From: Bacteroidaceae bacterium
Lineage (GTDB): Bacteria > Bacteroidota > Bacteroidia > Bacteroidales > Bacteroidaceae
DNA length: 64,000 nucleotides
Assembly: GCA_017555585.1 (NCBI GenBank)
Contig: JAFZGA010000014.1
Coordinates: 1-64,000, forward strand
Reading direction: 5' to 3'
A program made the translations under genes and the position numbers. Under the pieces are notes generated by a model, which had not been told where the DNA came from, searched no databases, and saw nothing but the letters and a program-made list of their open reading frames with translations. Below are positions 17,542 through 27,227 of this stretch, one piece after another. Every line of letters begins with the position of its first letter. Within the stretch, counting starts at the first letter, position 1.

Positions 17542-18986
17542 TGAGCGTAAGTAAACAAATAGCATCAAGTGCACTATGGAAGTATTTGGAACAATTCTCT
17601 GTTATGGGAATTCAGTTCATTGGTACATTCGTAATGGCACGTTTCTTGTCTCCGAGTGATTATGGCACAATCGGCGTAATGTCTGTTTTTACAATTCTAT
17701 CAAATACTATAATAAATTCAGGATTTGGCCAGGCATTAATAAGAGAGAAAGAGGTTACCAGAGTCGATTATTCAACTATATTGTACTTTAATCTTGCAGT
17801 ATCGGTTATACTGTACATTATTCTATTTTATTCTTCCGGAATCATTGCAGATTTTTATAACCAGCCAATCATTAATGATGTCAGCAAAGTAACTTTCCTT
17901 GTTCTTCCTCTTAATGCCTTGTCAATAGTACAGAACACAAGGTTGCAAAAAGAGATTAAGTTCAAGAAACTTTGTATAATATCATTAATATCATCATTGA
18001 CATCATGCATTATAGCTATATATTTAGCTTATACTTACAGAAATGTATGGGCCTTAGTAATACAGAATTTATTAAGCTACCTGTTTCGTACTGTACTTTT
18101 ATGGATTTCATCTGATTTCATTCCCGTTTTACGTTTTTCCATTACTTCTCTCAAGTATTATTTCAACTTTTCAAAAAACATACTGCTTTCTGGAATAATC
18201 GGAACAATTTTCAACAACATATATACTCTTCTCATTGGTCGAGTGTATACTGCTACTGAATTAGGTTTTTATACACAAGCTGAAAGGATTAAGAATTTAG
18301 GCGCTCATACCACAACAGAAATTGTTCAATCCATAACTTACCCGATACTTGCCAAGCTAAACAATAATAACGAAGACATAAAAGAAGGGTATAGAAAAAT
18401 CATAAGCATCACCCTTATGTTTGTCGGGATTATCATGTCATTGCTAATGGGATGTGCACAGGACTTGTTCGAATTCTTGATGGGAAATGAAATTTGGAGG
18501 ATATCAGGTACATACTTGTTGTTAATGGGTATTAATGGAATACTGTATCCACTACATTGCATAAATCAGAACATTCTTATGGTGAAGGGAGATTCAAAGA
18601 CTATTCTGATGTTAGAGATTGCAAGAAGAACTATAATGATTGCAATATTGCTCATTACCATGAATTTCAGCGTTATTGTTTTTGTCTCTGGACTTTCATT
18701 ATATTCTATAATTCTACTGTTCATGAATTTATATTATTGTGGCAAGCCTATCAACTATACAATCGGGCAACAGCTGAAAGATGTCAGTCCGATATTGATA
18801 AGATTAGTTATTATCATCATGGCAACAATCTCCATTAGCGTATTAGGAATAATTGAATCTGTTTCAATCAGATTACTTATATCTATATTCGTTGGAACTT
18901 CTGTAAGCATCCTATGTTTCTGGAGATACTATTATTTTCAGCTTTTAATCAAGTTGTTTAAATCCATGATTCGTAGAAAAAATTAA
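17541..18986 (+). CDS. Wzx-type polysaccharide flippase
   Basis: A 481-residue membrane protein with about twelve to fourteen transmembrane segments and the N-terminal pattern of the MOP/PST flippases (ALWKYLEQFSVMGIQFIGTF, SPSDYGTIGVMSVFTIL). It would move lipid-linked repeat units across the inner membrane. It is coupled to the preceding acetyltransferase gene and lies ten bases before a glycosyltransferase gene. Confidence 0.92.
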   Translation: MSVSKQIASSALWKYLEQFSVMGIQFIGTFVMARFLSPSDYGTIGVMSVFTILSNTIINSGFGQALIREKEVTRVDYSTILYFNLAVSVILYIILFYSSGIIADFYNQPIINDVSKVTFLVLPLNALSIVQNTRLQKEIKFKKLCIISLISSLTSCIIAIYLAYTYRNVWALVIQNLLSYLFRTVLLWISSDFIPVLRFSITSLKYYFNFSKNILLSGIIGTIFNNIYTLLIGRVYTATELGFYTQAERIKNLGAHTTTEIVQSITYPILAKLNNNNEDIKEGYRKIISITLMFVGIIMSLLMGCAQDLFEFLMGNEIWRISGTYLLLMGINGILYPLHCINQNILMVKGDSKTILMLEIARRTIMIAILLITMNFSVIVFVSGLSLYSIILLFMNLYYCGKPINYTIGQQLKDVSPILIRLVIIIMATISISVLGIIESVSIRLLISIFVGTSVSILCFWRYYYFQLLIKLFKSMIRRKN

Positions 18987-18995
18987 GTCAAGAAT

Positions 18996-20159
18996 ATGAG
19001 TAAGGAGCAAAATATAGCCGTATTTGATTTCTACTTGGGCGGGCATCATATAGAATATCTGCACCATATATATATGCATGCCCTACAGGATGCAAAAACA
19101 AATTACACATTTATTCTACCAAACAATTTCGACAGGTTTGGAGAAAGGATGTCATGGCCCGAAGCGGACAACATAAGTTTTACTTTTTTTGAAATGGACG
19201 ATAAATATGTACGCAGCCTTAAAGCATTAGAAAAGGCGCGCATGTTGTCAAGGCTATTAAAGAAATATGCTAATGAAACAGGCATAAAAGAATTTGTTCT
19301 GATTGAGATAATGGTATTCATGCCCTACTTGCCTTTTTACTTGGGGAAGAAAATCAGGATTACAAGTATCCTTTATCATCTGCCTTTGTTCTGTGCAAAT
19401 TCGAACTTAAAAAACAAGGTATTTACAAACACGAATTTCCAGCTCATGGCAAAGTTTCCTTGTTTCAAAAAAATATGTTTGCTAAACTCAGAAGAAGCTG
19501 TTGAATTTTACAACAAGAAGTTCAGGACAAAGAAGTTTTCCTTTATCCCTGACCCTTATGTTCCTATTGAATGCGAAAAAGCCCCTTCGGCAATTAGAGA
19601 GAGTTTTGGAATTGTTTCATCAAAGAAGGTCTTCATCCATTTCGGAGGTCTTACAAGGAGGAAGGGAACACTTGAGATACTTGATGCATTAATCAATGTG
19701 GACAAAGACAAACTGGAAAATTTGACATTCGTATTTGCAGGAAGAGTTATTGAGGATATTAAGGAGGAGTTTTACAACAAGATTAACCAGCTTAAGGAAA
19801 AAGTACAGATTATAGTATTTGACCAATTCTGCGAATACAGCCTATTTGCCGAGATTTGTAGGATTGCTGATTATATAATGATTCCGTACCGCAACACAGC
19901 ACAAAGCAGTGGAGTATGTTCATATGCAGCCCAGTTTGGCGTTCCTGTCATTGGCCCCGCTGAAGGATTGCTAGGCAACATCATAAAAGGATATGGGTTA
20001 GGTATTGGTATTGAAAACCTAAATAGTGAAAAAATTGCGAATTTTTTGAATTTTTCAACCTATAAGGATATAACAGTCAACAGAGAGAAGAACTTTGAAT
20101 ATCTAAACATAAGCACACCTAAAAATTTCTTTCATTGTCTAATACATTCAGATATATAA
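18996..20159 (+). CDS. glycosyltransferase, GT4-like
   Basis: A 387-residue GT-B type transferase. The N-terminal FYLGGHHIEYLHH resembles acceptor-side glycine-rich loops, and the C-terminal half has FGGLTRRKGTLEILDAL (donor-binding KG motif) and PYRNTAQSSGVCSYAAQFG, a variant of the usual EGFG/E-x7-E region in which the acidic residue is replaced. The sugar it transfers cannot be read from sequence. It is followed by the polymerase gene with a single base between stop and ATG. Confidence 0.82.
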   Translation: MSKEQNIAVFDFYLGGHHIEYLHHIYMHALQDAKTNYTFILPNNFDRFGERMSWPEADNISFTFFEMDDKYVRSLKALEKARMLSRLLKKYANETGIKEFVLIEIMVFMPYLPFYLGKKIRITSILYHLPLFCANSNLKNKVFTNTNFQLMAKFPCFKKICLLNSEEAVEFYNKKFRTKKFSFIPDPYVPIECEKAPSAIRESFGIVSSKKVFIHFGGLTRRKGTLEILDALINVDKDKLENLTFVFAGRVIEDIKEEFYNKINQLKEKVQIIVFDQFCEYSLFAEICRIADYIMIPYRNTAQSSGVCSYAAQFGVPVIGPAEGLLGNIIKGYGLGIGIENLNSEKIANFLNFSTYKDITVNREKNFEYLNISTPKNFFHCLIHSDI

Positions 20160-20160
20160 A

Positions 20161-21345
20161 ATGTCTATTTACATCTTATTATTAGCACTTTTATTTGTAA
20201 AATTCTGGGATATTGCCCCTTTGGGCTACATCTCAGAAGATATACAATTAATAACTATTCTTATATACCTTATATTAGGATGTTTCTTTTTCAAGAGAAG
20301 GAAACGGCTTGCAGTATCACACAAATACAAATATCTCATTTGGATTTTCGTGGGAATCCTTTTGTCAATGATACCTGCATATCTGTTTTATGACCAGTCA
20401 TTTTTTCAGTCTCTTATAACTTATCGTGTCAACATTCTCTTATTGACCATTGTAGCACTATTCCGGATTTCCCCAAAGCTGGAAGAAATTGTACTAGGTC
20501 TATATTATTTCGCGATATTGATGCTTCTGGTAGAAATACTGATGCCTTTGTATCCCAGCCTTTTTGTTATCAGCGAGAAAAAGTTAAACTATGCTTATGC
20601 TACTGGAGATATGAGCTCGCTTAAAGCTATTGCTGGTATAGGATATGTTTGCATACCCATGTTTTATTATCTGCAAAAGATAAAAGAGAATTTTTCCATT
20701 AATATATTATTTCGGATAATAATCTTGTTTGCAGTATTTTTCTTGGCAGAGAATAGAAGTAATCTGTTCCCTGTAATGTTATTCATGCTATATACGTTCT
20801 GGCATATACGTTCCAAATACAAGCCTGTCATTCTTTTCGGGATACTCCTTGGATGCATTGTTTTCTTTATTTCTCAAAAAGAACTATTCCTCAGTTTGTA
20901 TGAAGAAAGTATTGAGCAAATCAATGACACTGATTATAATAGAAACAAAGCATATGCATACTATCTATTTAATGCTTGCCCTAATTTCCTGTGCTACATA
21001 TTAGGTAATGGCCGAATAAGTATACACCATAACCCAATGGTTGCCAACTTGATGGAAGATGGAATATTCAATACTGATGTTGGCTTCATTGGTTACTGGA
21101 ATGAGTTTGGAATTATCCCTGTTATTGTCATGTTTGCCATGTTTTATATGGTGTTAAAAGCTAAAACATTCCCATACTTCATGAAATTATTAGTACTACA
21201 TTTCATATTTGGTGGACTAACTGTAAGTTATTTTGGTAGCGATGTTAAGATATTCCACTTTGTATTATATTATTATCTATATTTTTATTACCAGCGTCAT
21301 TTTTATGAAAAAAGTAGCGTTCCTAACAATTCATGTAGGATTTAA
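20161..21345 (+). CDS. Wzy-like polysaccharide polymerase
   Basis: A 394-residue membrane protein with around eleven hydrophobic segments and a hydrophilic loop near residues 245-310. This is the topology of O-antigen/capsule polymerases, which share little sequence. Its place between transferase and pyruvyltransferase genes and after the flippase supports that role. It is strongly A+T-rich. Its last 41 bases overlap the next gene. Confidence 0.78.
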   Translation: MSIYILLLALLFVKFWDIAPLGYISEDIQLITILIYLILGCFFFKRRKRLAVSHKYKYLIWIFVGILLSMIPAYLFYDQSFFQSLITYRVNILLLTIVALFRISPKLEEIVLGLYYFAILMLLVEILMPLYPSLFVISEKKLNYAYATGDMSSLKAIAGIGYVCIPMFYYLQKIKENFSINILFRIIILFAVFFLAENRSNLFPVMLFMLYTFWHIRSKYKPVILFGILLGCIVFFISQKELFLSLYEESIEQINDTDYNRNKAYAYYLFNACPNFLCYILGNGRISIHHNPMVANLMEDGIFNTDVGFIGYWNEFGIIPVIVMFAMFYMVLKAKTFPYFMKLLVLHFIFGGLTVSYFGSDVKIFHFVLYYYLYFYYQRHFYEKSSVPNNSCRI

Positions 21346-22393
21346 TTTTGGTTCAGTTCTGCAATCTATTGCAACAAAGCGCATTATAGAATCCTTGGGT
21401 TACTCACCCATACTTATAAATTACATACCAGACAGAGTTACATATGCCCGTTATTTCAACAGAATGTTCAGTGGAATAATTCCATTTGTAAAAAAAGCCA
21501 TTAACCTACCTAATTTTATAAGGAACAATCGTGTATATGGTTCATATCTGTCAAAGTATTGCACTTTGTCATCTCCAATATACGACAAAGATGATTTCGC
21601 CAAGAAATGTCCTCTTGCCGATTTTTACGTGACCGGCAGTGACCAGGTTTGGAATAGCAAGCATAACGAAGGTTTCAATGACCGCTACTATTTTGCACAA
21701 CTTCCCAAAGAAGCGGTACGTGTTTCTTTTGCATCTTCCATTGGCGAGACATCATTAAGCGAAGAGCATACAAAAAAGATAAGGGAGCTTCTGAGTAACT
21801 ACAAGGCAATATCGGTTCGTGAAGAAAGTGCAAAAAAGCTCATTGAGGATATGGGACTGCAGGCAACTCATCTGCTTGACCCTACATTTATGCTCAAACG
21901 TGAAGAGTGGAAGGATTATATGAATCCAAGGATTGTCAACGAGGACTATCTGCTCATATATACACCTTACAATACTGTTGACAAAAAAGCCATTTTCGAT
22001 ACTGCACGTGCCATTGCCAAAGAGAAAGGTCTAAAGATAGTTACTTTTTCATGGAACTGGCAAAATGACAAAATGGCCGACCGTACCATCAAGTATGCCA
22101 GTCCAGGAGACTTTCTATCACTGATGTATCATGCAGATTATGTTGTCACTAATTCTTTCCATGGCACAGCATTTTCCGTGAACCTGAACAAGCAATTCTG
22201 TGTGTTCATGCCCTCTGCATTCAGTACACGTATCAGCAGCATAATAGAGCTATGCGGTCTACAAGACAGAATGGTATCAGAGAATATCTCTATTGAGCAA
22301 TTACAGGAGCAGATAGACTATACAACAGTAAATGGCAGATTGGATACAGAACGTTTGAAAAGTATTGAATTCTTAAAACAAGCATTTGCATAA
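21305..22393 (+). CDS. polysaccharide pyruvyl transferase
   Basis: A CsaB/WcaK-type enzyme that adds a ketal pyruvate from PEP to a sugar. Motifs: HVGFNFGSVLQSIA at the N terminus, DFYVTGSDQVWNSKHNEGFN, VSFASSIGETSL, SVREESAKKLIEDMG, and VVTNSFHGTAFSVNLNKQF near the end. I chose the ATG at 21305; longer versions run into the polymerase. The gene is 362 residues long. It is followed after one base by an FrhB-type gene, a pair often seen together in Bacteroides capsule loci. Confidence 0.92.
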   Translation: MKKVAFLTIHVGFNFGSVLQSIATKRIIESLGYSPILINYIPDRVTYARYFNRMFSGIIPFVKKAINLPNFIRNNRVYGSYLSKYCTLSSPIYDKDDFAKKCPLADFYVTGSDQVWNSKHNEGFNDRYYFAQLPKEAVRVSFASSIGETSLSEEHTKKIRELLSNYKAISVREESAKKLIEDMGLQATHLLDPTFMLKREEWKDYMNPRIVNEDYLLIYTPYNTVDKKAIFDTARAIAKEKGLKIVTFSWNWQNDKMADRTIKYASPGDFLSLMYHADYVVTNSFHGTAFSVNLNKQFCVFMPSAFSTRISSIIELCGLQDRMVSENISIEQLQEQIDYTTVNGRLDTERLKSIEFLKQAFA

Positions 22394-22394
22394 T

Positions 22395-23576
22395 ATGTAC
22401 TTTAAAACTCTTGAGAAGAAAGATTGTAGCGGTTGTACGGCCTGTGTCAGTGCATGCCCAAGGCATTGCATCACAATGAAACCGGACGATGAGGGTTTCT
22501 TTTATCCCGAAATTGACAAATCGCTATGTGTTGAATGTGGATTGTGTGAGAAAGTATGCCCATTCGACAAGCCCAAGTATGAGAACACAGAGGTTATGGA
22601 TGTTTATGCTTGTTATATAAAGGAGCAGAAACAACGTCAACAAAGTACCAGTGGAGGCCTATTCTATGCTATAGCACAATGGGTAATAGCCAATGGTGGC
22701 ATTGTATATGGTGCAGCCTTTGACAAGAATTTCAAGTTGAGCCATGTAGGGGTTGACAACATGGACGACTTGGATAAGTTACGTGGTAGCAAGTACCTGC
22801 AAAGTTATTTAGGAAACACCTTTAATGAAATAAAGAATCACCTAAAGAATGGACGTTGGGTGTACTTTGTTGGTTGCGGTTGCCAAGTAGCAGGGCTAAA
22901 CGCCTTTCTCCGTAAAAAGTATGAGAAGCTGATAACATCGGACCTTGTTTGTCATGGTGCCCCAAGCCAGTTGATGTTTGATTGGCATTTGGATTATCTT
23001 CGCAGAAAAGAGAAAGGGGAAATAGTCTCATATACATTCCGTGATTTAGAAGGATGGGGCGGTTGTGAATCTTACGAATACGATTCACCTGCCCGTGGCA
23101 TGGGTAAAAAACGCAACCCTACATATTTCACAAGTCCATATTTGTATTCATTCATGTGGGCATATAATTATAGATACAGTTGCTACGATTGCAAGTTTGC
23201 CCAAATACCACGTCAAGGCGATATTACCCTTGCCGATTTTTGGGGTGTAACAAAATTCTTTCCAGACTTGGAAAGGGAAAACGGAGTTTCATTGGTACTT
23301 GTAAATACACAACAAGGGGCTGTTGTTTGGGATGCAATAAAAGATATTTTAGAATATCGCAAATCAAATGTAAAAGATGCTGCTGCTCAAAACGGAAATT
23401 TGGTTAAAAAGACACAAATGCCACCTATACGCACTGTTTGTTATCAAATGATCCGCGAAAGGGGTTATGATGATGTAGCAAAGAATGAGTTTAGGATGAA
23501 AGGGCAATGGAAATTGAGAATAAAGACTTTTCTATCTTCAACAAAGCTGTGGAAAATAATCAGCAGAATTAAATGA
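22395..23576 (+). CDS. FrhB-type protein with two 4Fe-4S sites
   Basis: The N terminus has two ferredoxin-type clusters (CSGCTACVSACPRHC and CVECGLCEKVCPF). The rest matches the coenzyme F420 hydrogenase/dehydrogenase beta-subunit family, with STSGGLFYAIAQWVI, LRGSKYLQS, FVGCGCQVAGL and SDLVCHGAPS. Members in capsule loci are thought to carry out redox chemistry on a sugar or to serve the neighbouring pyruvyl transferase, but the reaction is not established. ATG at 22395 lies just after the previous stop; a TTG at 22386 is the alternative. Confidence 0.88.
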   Translation: MYFKTLEKKDCSGCTACVSACPRHCITMKPDDEGFFYPEIDKSLCVECGLCEKVCPFDKPKYENTEVMDVYACYIKEQKQRQQSTSGGLFYAIAQWVIANGGIVYGAAFDKNFKLSHVGVDNMDDLDKLRGSKYLQSYLGNTFNEIKNHLKNGRWVYFVGCGCQVAGLNAFLRKKYEKLITSDLVCHGAPSQLMFDWHLDYLRRKEKGEIVSYTFRDLEGWGGCESYEYDSPARGMGKKRNPTYFTSPYLYSFMWAYNYRYSCYDCKFAQIPRQGDITLADFWGVTKFFPDLERENGVSLVLVNTQQGAVVWDAIKDILEYRKSNVKDAAAQNGNLVKKTQMPPIRTVCYQMIRERGYDDVAKNEFRMKGQWKLRIKTFLSSTKLWKIISRIK

Positions 23577-23674
23577 TTATCACAGTTGCCACATGCCACA
23601 CACATTATAAAAAGAATTAGATTCAAACTTCCTAAAGTGGATTGCAGAATAGTAGAAATATTAAAACAAAGATT

Positions 23675-24670
23675 ATGTATAAAGTATTTGTAAGGTCTCG
23701 CGACTTAAATGATGCGACAAAACACTATGTAGATATCCTGATTTCATGTCTGAAGAATCTTGGATATGAGGTAGAGTTCGTATATTCAGTCAAAGAAATA
23801 TCTAAAAAAGACCGTGTATTGGTTATCACTCTCCCGGGTTTCATCAAGGCCTGGTTACATAATCCGTTCCAGGATATATCAATGTGGTTCCAAGGTGTTA
23901 CCCCCGAGGAGTGTGGTATGCTTTTCACCGGCGTAAAGAAATATTGGAAAATATTCTTCAACACCATACTGGATTTCTTTGCCGTGCATGTTGCAAAGCG
24001 TGTGATATTTGTATCTGAGACAATGTTGAGACACTATAGAAAGAAATATTGTTACAGAGGCAAGAATTATGTGATAATGCCATGTTTCAACCAACCCATT
24101 GTCAAGGATGCATTTACAAAGGAGAAATATGAAACACCATCGTTTGTTTATGCCGGTTCACTATCAAAATGGCAATGCGTGGAGGAGACTTTGGAGTTGT
24201 TCACCCATATCAAGAACGAACTGCCGAATGCTACCTTGACATTATTGACAGGCGAAAAGGAGAAAGCTCTGGAATTATTGAACAAATATGGTATAAAAGA
24301 TGCTATAGTGAAGTATGTACCATATAAGGAACTGAACGAGGAATTAAAGAAGCACAAATATGGTTTCCTTATCAGGGATGATGTAAAAGTCAATAATGTG
24401 GCAACACCTACCAAGATGAATTCATACATGGCTTGTGGTATCATACCTGTTTACTCCAATGTAATTGGAGACTTCAAGGAGGTATTCGCAGGAATGAAAT
24501 ACAAGGTAGATGTTACGCCTTCGATGAAGGAGACAATTGAAAGGATTAAAGAAATTGAACAAGACGTAATTGTTGCCGAGGATGTTTATTGTGAATACAA
24601 GAAGTTGTTTGACACTTATTACTCCGAGAAACACTATACTCCGCTGATAACAGAACTTTTCCAAAATTAA
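23675..24670 (+). CDS. glycosyltransferase (GT-B fold)
   Basis: A 331-residue transferase. The N-terminal half begins MYKVFVRSRDLNDATKHYVD and the C-terminal half has YAGSLSKWQCVEETLELF and the NVATPTKMNSYMACGIIPV segment, which correspond to the donor-binding loops of GT4-like enzymes. Specificity is unknown. The ATG at 23675 gives a proper beta-strand start; a TTG at 23642 is possible. A gap of about 98 bases separates it from the previous gene. Confidence 0.8.
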   Translation: MYKVFVRSRDLNDATKHYVDILISCLKNLGYEVEFVYSVKEISKKDRVLVITLPGFIKAWLHNPFQDISMWFQGVTPEECGMLFTGVKKYWKIFFNTILDFFAVHVAKRVIFVSETMLRHYRKKYCYRGKNYVIMPCFNQPIVKDAFTKEKYETPSFVYAGSLSKWQCVEETLELFTHIKNELPNATLTLLTGEKEKALELLNKYGIKDAIVKYVPYKELNEELKKHKYGFLIRDDVKVNNVATPTKMNSYMACGIIPVYSNVIGDFKEVFAGMKYKVDVTPSMKETIERIKEIEQDVIVAEDVYCEYKKLFDTYYSEKHYTPLITELFQN

Positions 24671-24674
24671 AACT

Positions 24675-25730
24675 ATGCGTATAGCTATCCTTATTCCATC
24701 TTTGGCAAACAAAGGTCCCGTAATTGTAGCCAAAGACCTGTCGCATTTTTTTGTTGAAAATGGATGTGATTGCCATGTTTATTATTTTGACGAAAAAAAA
24801 GAGTTGGATTTCCCTTGCAAATGTACGAAAATAGGGTTCTTTGAGAAGTTTGATTTCTCGCAATACGACATTGTACACGTGCATTGTTTGCGCCCCATGC
24901 TCTACGCATATTGGCACCGTTCAAGAATAAGGAAATCAAAGGCAAAGGTTGTTGCAACTTTACATCAGCCCATAACAAAAGAAGCGTTTGTCATAGGTGG
25001 ATATAACCCCTTGATGGCAACACTGATAGCTTTTGTGAACAAAATCGCATATAATTCAACAGACTGCAATGTAGTATTGAGCGGCATCCAGCATCAATTG
25101 GCAAAAGATATCCTAAAGAACAGGATTGAGATAATCAATAATGGACGCAATATTTCTTGTACAGAAATCAAGAATATAAAAAACAAACGTTTGATTGAAG
25201 AGTTATCAAAGAAATACAAGATTTTAGGTTCTGCTTCTGTAATAACAAAAAGAAAAGGTCTTGACCAAGTAGTCAATGCCTTGAAAGAGTTGAAGGACTT
25301 CGCATTTGTTTGCGTTGGTGACGGACCAGAGCTGCAGGCACTCAAAGCATTGGCAATAGAGAACAAGGTTGAGGACAGATGCCTGTGGTTGGGGTATCAG
25401 TCCGATGCAGCTAACTATTATCAGTATTTTGACTTGTTTGTAATGACGACACATTCCGAAGGGTTTCCTCTGGCACTTATAGAAGCATCGGTCAACAGAA
25501 CTGCCAGTGTCTTGTCAGACATTGAAATACTACGACAGATTATCCCGGTCGACTGTGCGGTATTTTATGAGTTGGACAACATAGAGTCTTTATCTGCAGC
25601 CATAGTTGAAGCGTATAGCCATAAGGATGAATTATCATTTAAAATATATGAGCACTATACAAATAACTTGACAGCAGATATAATGGGTAAAAAGTATTTG
25701 AATTTGTTTGAAAATATAAAAATAGAATAG
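24675..25730 (+). CDS. glycosyltransferase, GT4 family
   Basis: A 351-residue GT4 enzyme: N-terminal MRIAILIPSLANKGPVIVAKD, central VHVHCLRPMLYAYW, and C-terminal ITKRKGLDQVVNALKEL, CVGDGPELQAL and MTTHSEGFPLALIEA, which includes the retaining-transferase E-x7-E type motif. It follows the previous transferase by four bases and precedes a GT2 gene by two, so the three form a run of coupled transferases. Confidence 0.9.
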   Translation: MRIAILIPSLANKGPVIVAKDLSHFFVENGCDCHVYYFDEKKELDFPCKCTKIGFFEKFDFSQYDIVHVHCLRPMLYAYWHRSRIRKSKAKVVATLHQPITKEAFVIGGYNPLMATLIAFVNKIAYNSTDCNVVLSGIQHQLAKDILKNRIEIINNGRNISCTEIKNIKNKRLIEELSKKYKILGSASVITKRKGLDQVVNALKELKDFAFVCVGDGPELQALKALAIENKVEDRCLWLGYQSDAANYYQYFDLFVMTTHSEGFPLALIEASVNRTASVLSDIEILRQIIPVDCAVFYELDNIESLSAAIVEAYSHKDELSFKIYEHYTNNLTADIMGKKYLNLFENIKIE

Positions 25731-25732
25731 GT

Positions 25733-26557
25733 ATGAAAGTCGCTTTTTCTGTGTTAATGTCAATTTATAGGAAGGAACGCCCTGACTGGCTTAGAGAAGC
25801 AATGGAAAGTATCTTTTCACAGTCGGCACAACCGTCAGAGATTGTAATGGTAAAAGATGGCCCGTTAACAGAAGAGCTGGAGGCTGTTATTGATGAATAC
25901 TCGTCGCGTTATCCCATTTTCAAGTTTGTTGTCAATGAAATGAATTTGGGATTAGGATTGGCATTGCAGAGGGGACTATTGGCTTGTTCCAATGAATATG
26001 TCGCCCGCATGGACACCGACGACACCATGCCTGTAGACAGGTTCGAGAAACAGTTATCGGCATTGGTTGAGGGTGATAATGACTTGGTTAGTTGCTGGTC
26101 TACAATTTTGACAGAGGATATGCAGACTACCGTTGCCGTGAAACAGCGACCCGAACATCATGAAGATATCGTAAAGTTGGCAAAAAGACGTTCACCGGTT
26201 TGTCATGCTGGCTCATTTTTCAGGAAGTCGGCAGTACTGAATGCCGGAAACTATCAACACAGCAACAGTTTCTACGAAGATTATGACTTGTGGATAAGAA
26301 TGATTATGTCGGGCGCAAGGTTCTACAATGTCCAAGAATCACTGTATAATGTAAGAACTACCGAGGGACAGATAAAAAGACGTGGAGGATTCAATTATTT
26401 GAAGGTTGAGTTGTCCACTTTTCGCAGGTATTACAAGATGGGATTCTACTCGTTGAAGGATTTGTTCTTAAACTCGGCAATAAGAATTGTTGTACGTTTA
26501 ATGCCTGGCGGACTGAGAAAATCATTTCTTGTTAAAATTTGGAACTTCAAAAAGTAA
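25733..26557 (+). CDS. glycosyltransferase, GT2 family
   Basis: A 274-residue inverting transferase with a GT-A fold: FSVLMSIYRKERPDWLREAM at the N terminus, MVKDGPLTEEL, a DTDDT metal-binding DXD near residue 97, and FYEDYDLWIRM, typical of AmsE/RfbF-like enzymes in capsule loci. The last residues are basic. The donor sugar is not predictable. Confidence 0.92.
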   Translation: MKVAFSVLMSIYRKERPDWLREAMESIFSQSAQPSEIVMVKDGPLTEELEAVIDEYSSRYPIFKFVVNEMNLGLGLALQRGLLACSNEYVARMDTDDTMPVDRFEKQLSALVEGDNDLVSCWSTILTEDMQTTVAVKQRPEHHEDIVKLAKRRSPVCHAGSFFRKSAVLNAGNYQHSNSFYEDYDLWIRMIMSGARFYNVQESLYNVRTTEGQIKRRGGFNYLKVELSTFRRYYKMGFYSLKDLFLNSAIRIVVRLMPGGLRKSFLVKIWNFKK

Positions 26558-26643
26558 GTATTTCTGAAAAAAATGTGCATATTTATGCTGTGAATAGTAA
26601 TGGTTCATTAGAATTGGGTAGAATAACTAATTACAATTATATT

Positions 26644-27225
26644 ATGGAAGAAAGAAAATTGAGCACTACATACAAGATGCTCCGTGCATTGGGATTCAAT
26701 TATAGCGAAGAAGAATATGGCGATGTTTCCATAGGAAAGGTTTTCGGCAAATTTTTCGGTAATATATACCGTAAAAGACTCGAAAAAATGATGGACTGGC
26801 CTATACTCCACCCAATAAACCCAAGAAAGTTGCGTCCTGTATTCATGAGAATGATGGGCTGCAAGGTGGGAAAAGAGTGCTTTATTGGCGACTATGTACG
26901 TATTGACCCCGGACATGCTGATATGATAACACTGGAGGATCACGTGAGCATTGCTGCCGGTGTGCGACTGCTGTGTCATCAAAGGGACTTCAGCAACTAC
27001 TGCGTTGGCGATGATTACATGGACTTGGGATATATCGTGAAACCTATTGTACTTAAGAAAGGTTGTTTGATAGGAATGGAATCCTTTATAATGCCTGGAG
27101 TAACAGTGGGTGAAGGAGCTGTAGTTGGTGCCGGTTCGCTTGTAACAAAAGATATACCTGCATGGACAGTAGCAACAGGTCGTCCGGCAAAGATAGTCAA
27201 AGAAATACCCAGAAGAGAAGAATAA
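26644..27225 (+). CDS. hexapeptide-repeat acetyltransferase (LacA/CapG-like)
   Basis: A left-handed beta-helix O-acetyltransferase: GKECFIGDYVRIDP, LEDHVSIAAGVRLLCH, KGCLIGMESFIMPGVTVGEG and AVVGAGSLVTKDIP, ending in VATGRPAKIVKEIPRR. I use the ATG at 26644, giving 193 residues; an upstream TTG at 26539 would overlap the GT2 gene. It is the second soluble acetyltransferase of the locus. Confidence 0.88.
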   Translation: MEERKLSTTYKMLRALGFNYSEEEYGDVSIGKVFGKFFGNIYRKRLEKMMDWPILHPINPRKLRPVFMRMMGCKVGKECFIGDYVRIDPGHADMITLEDHVSIAAGVRLLCHQRDFSNYCVGDDYMDLGYIVKPIVLKKGCLIGMESFIMPGVTVGEGAVVGAGSLVTKDIPAWTVATGRPAKIVKEIPRREE

Positions 27226-27227
27226 CT

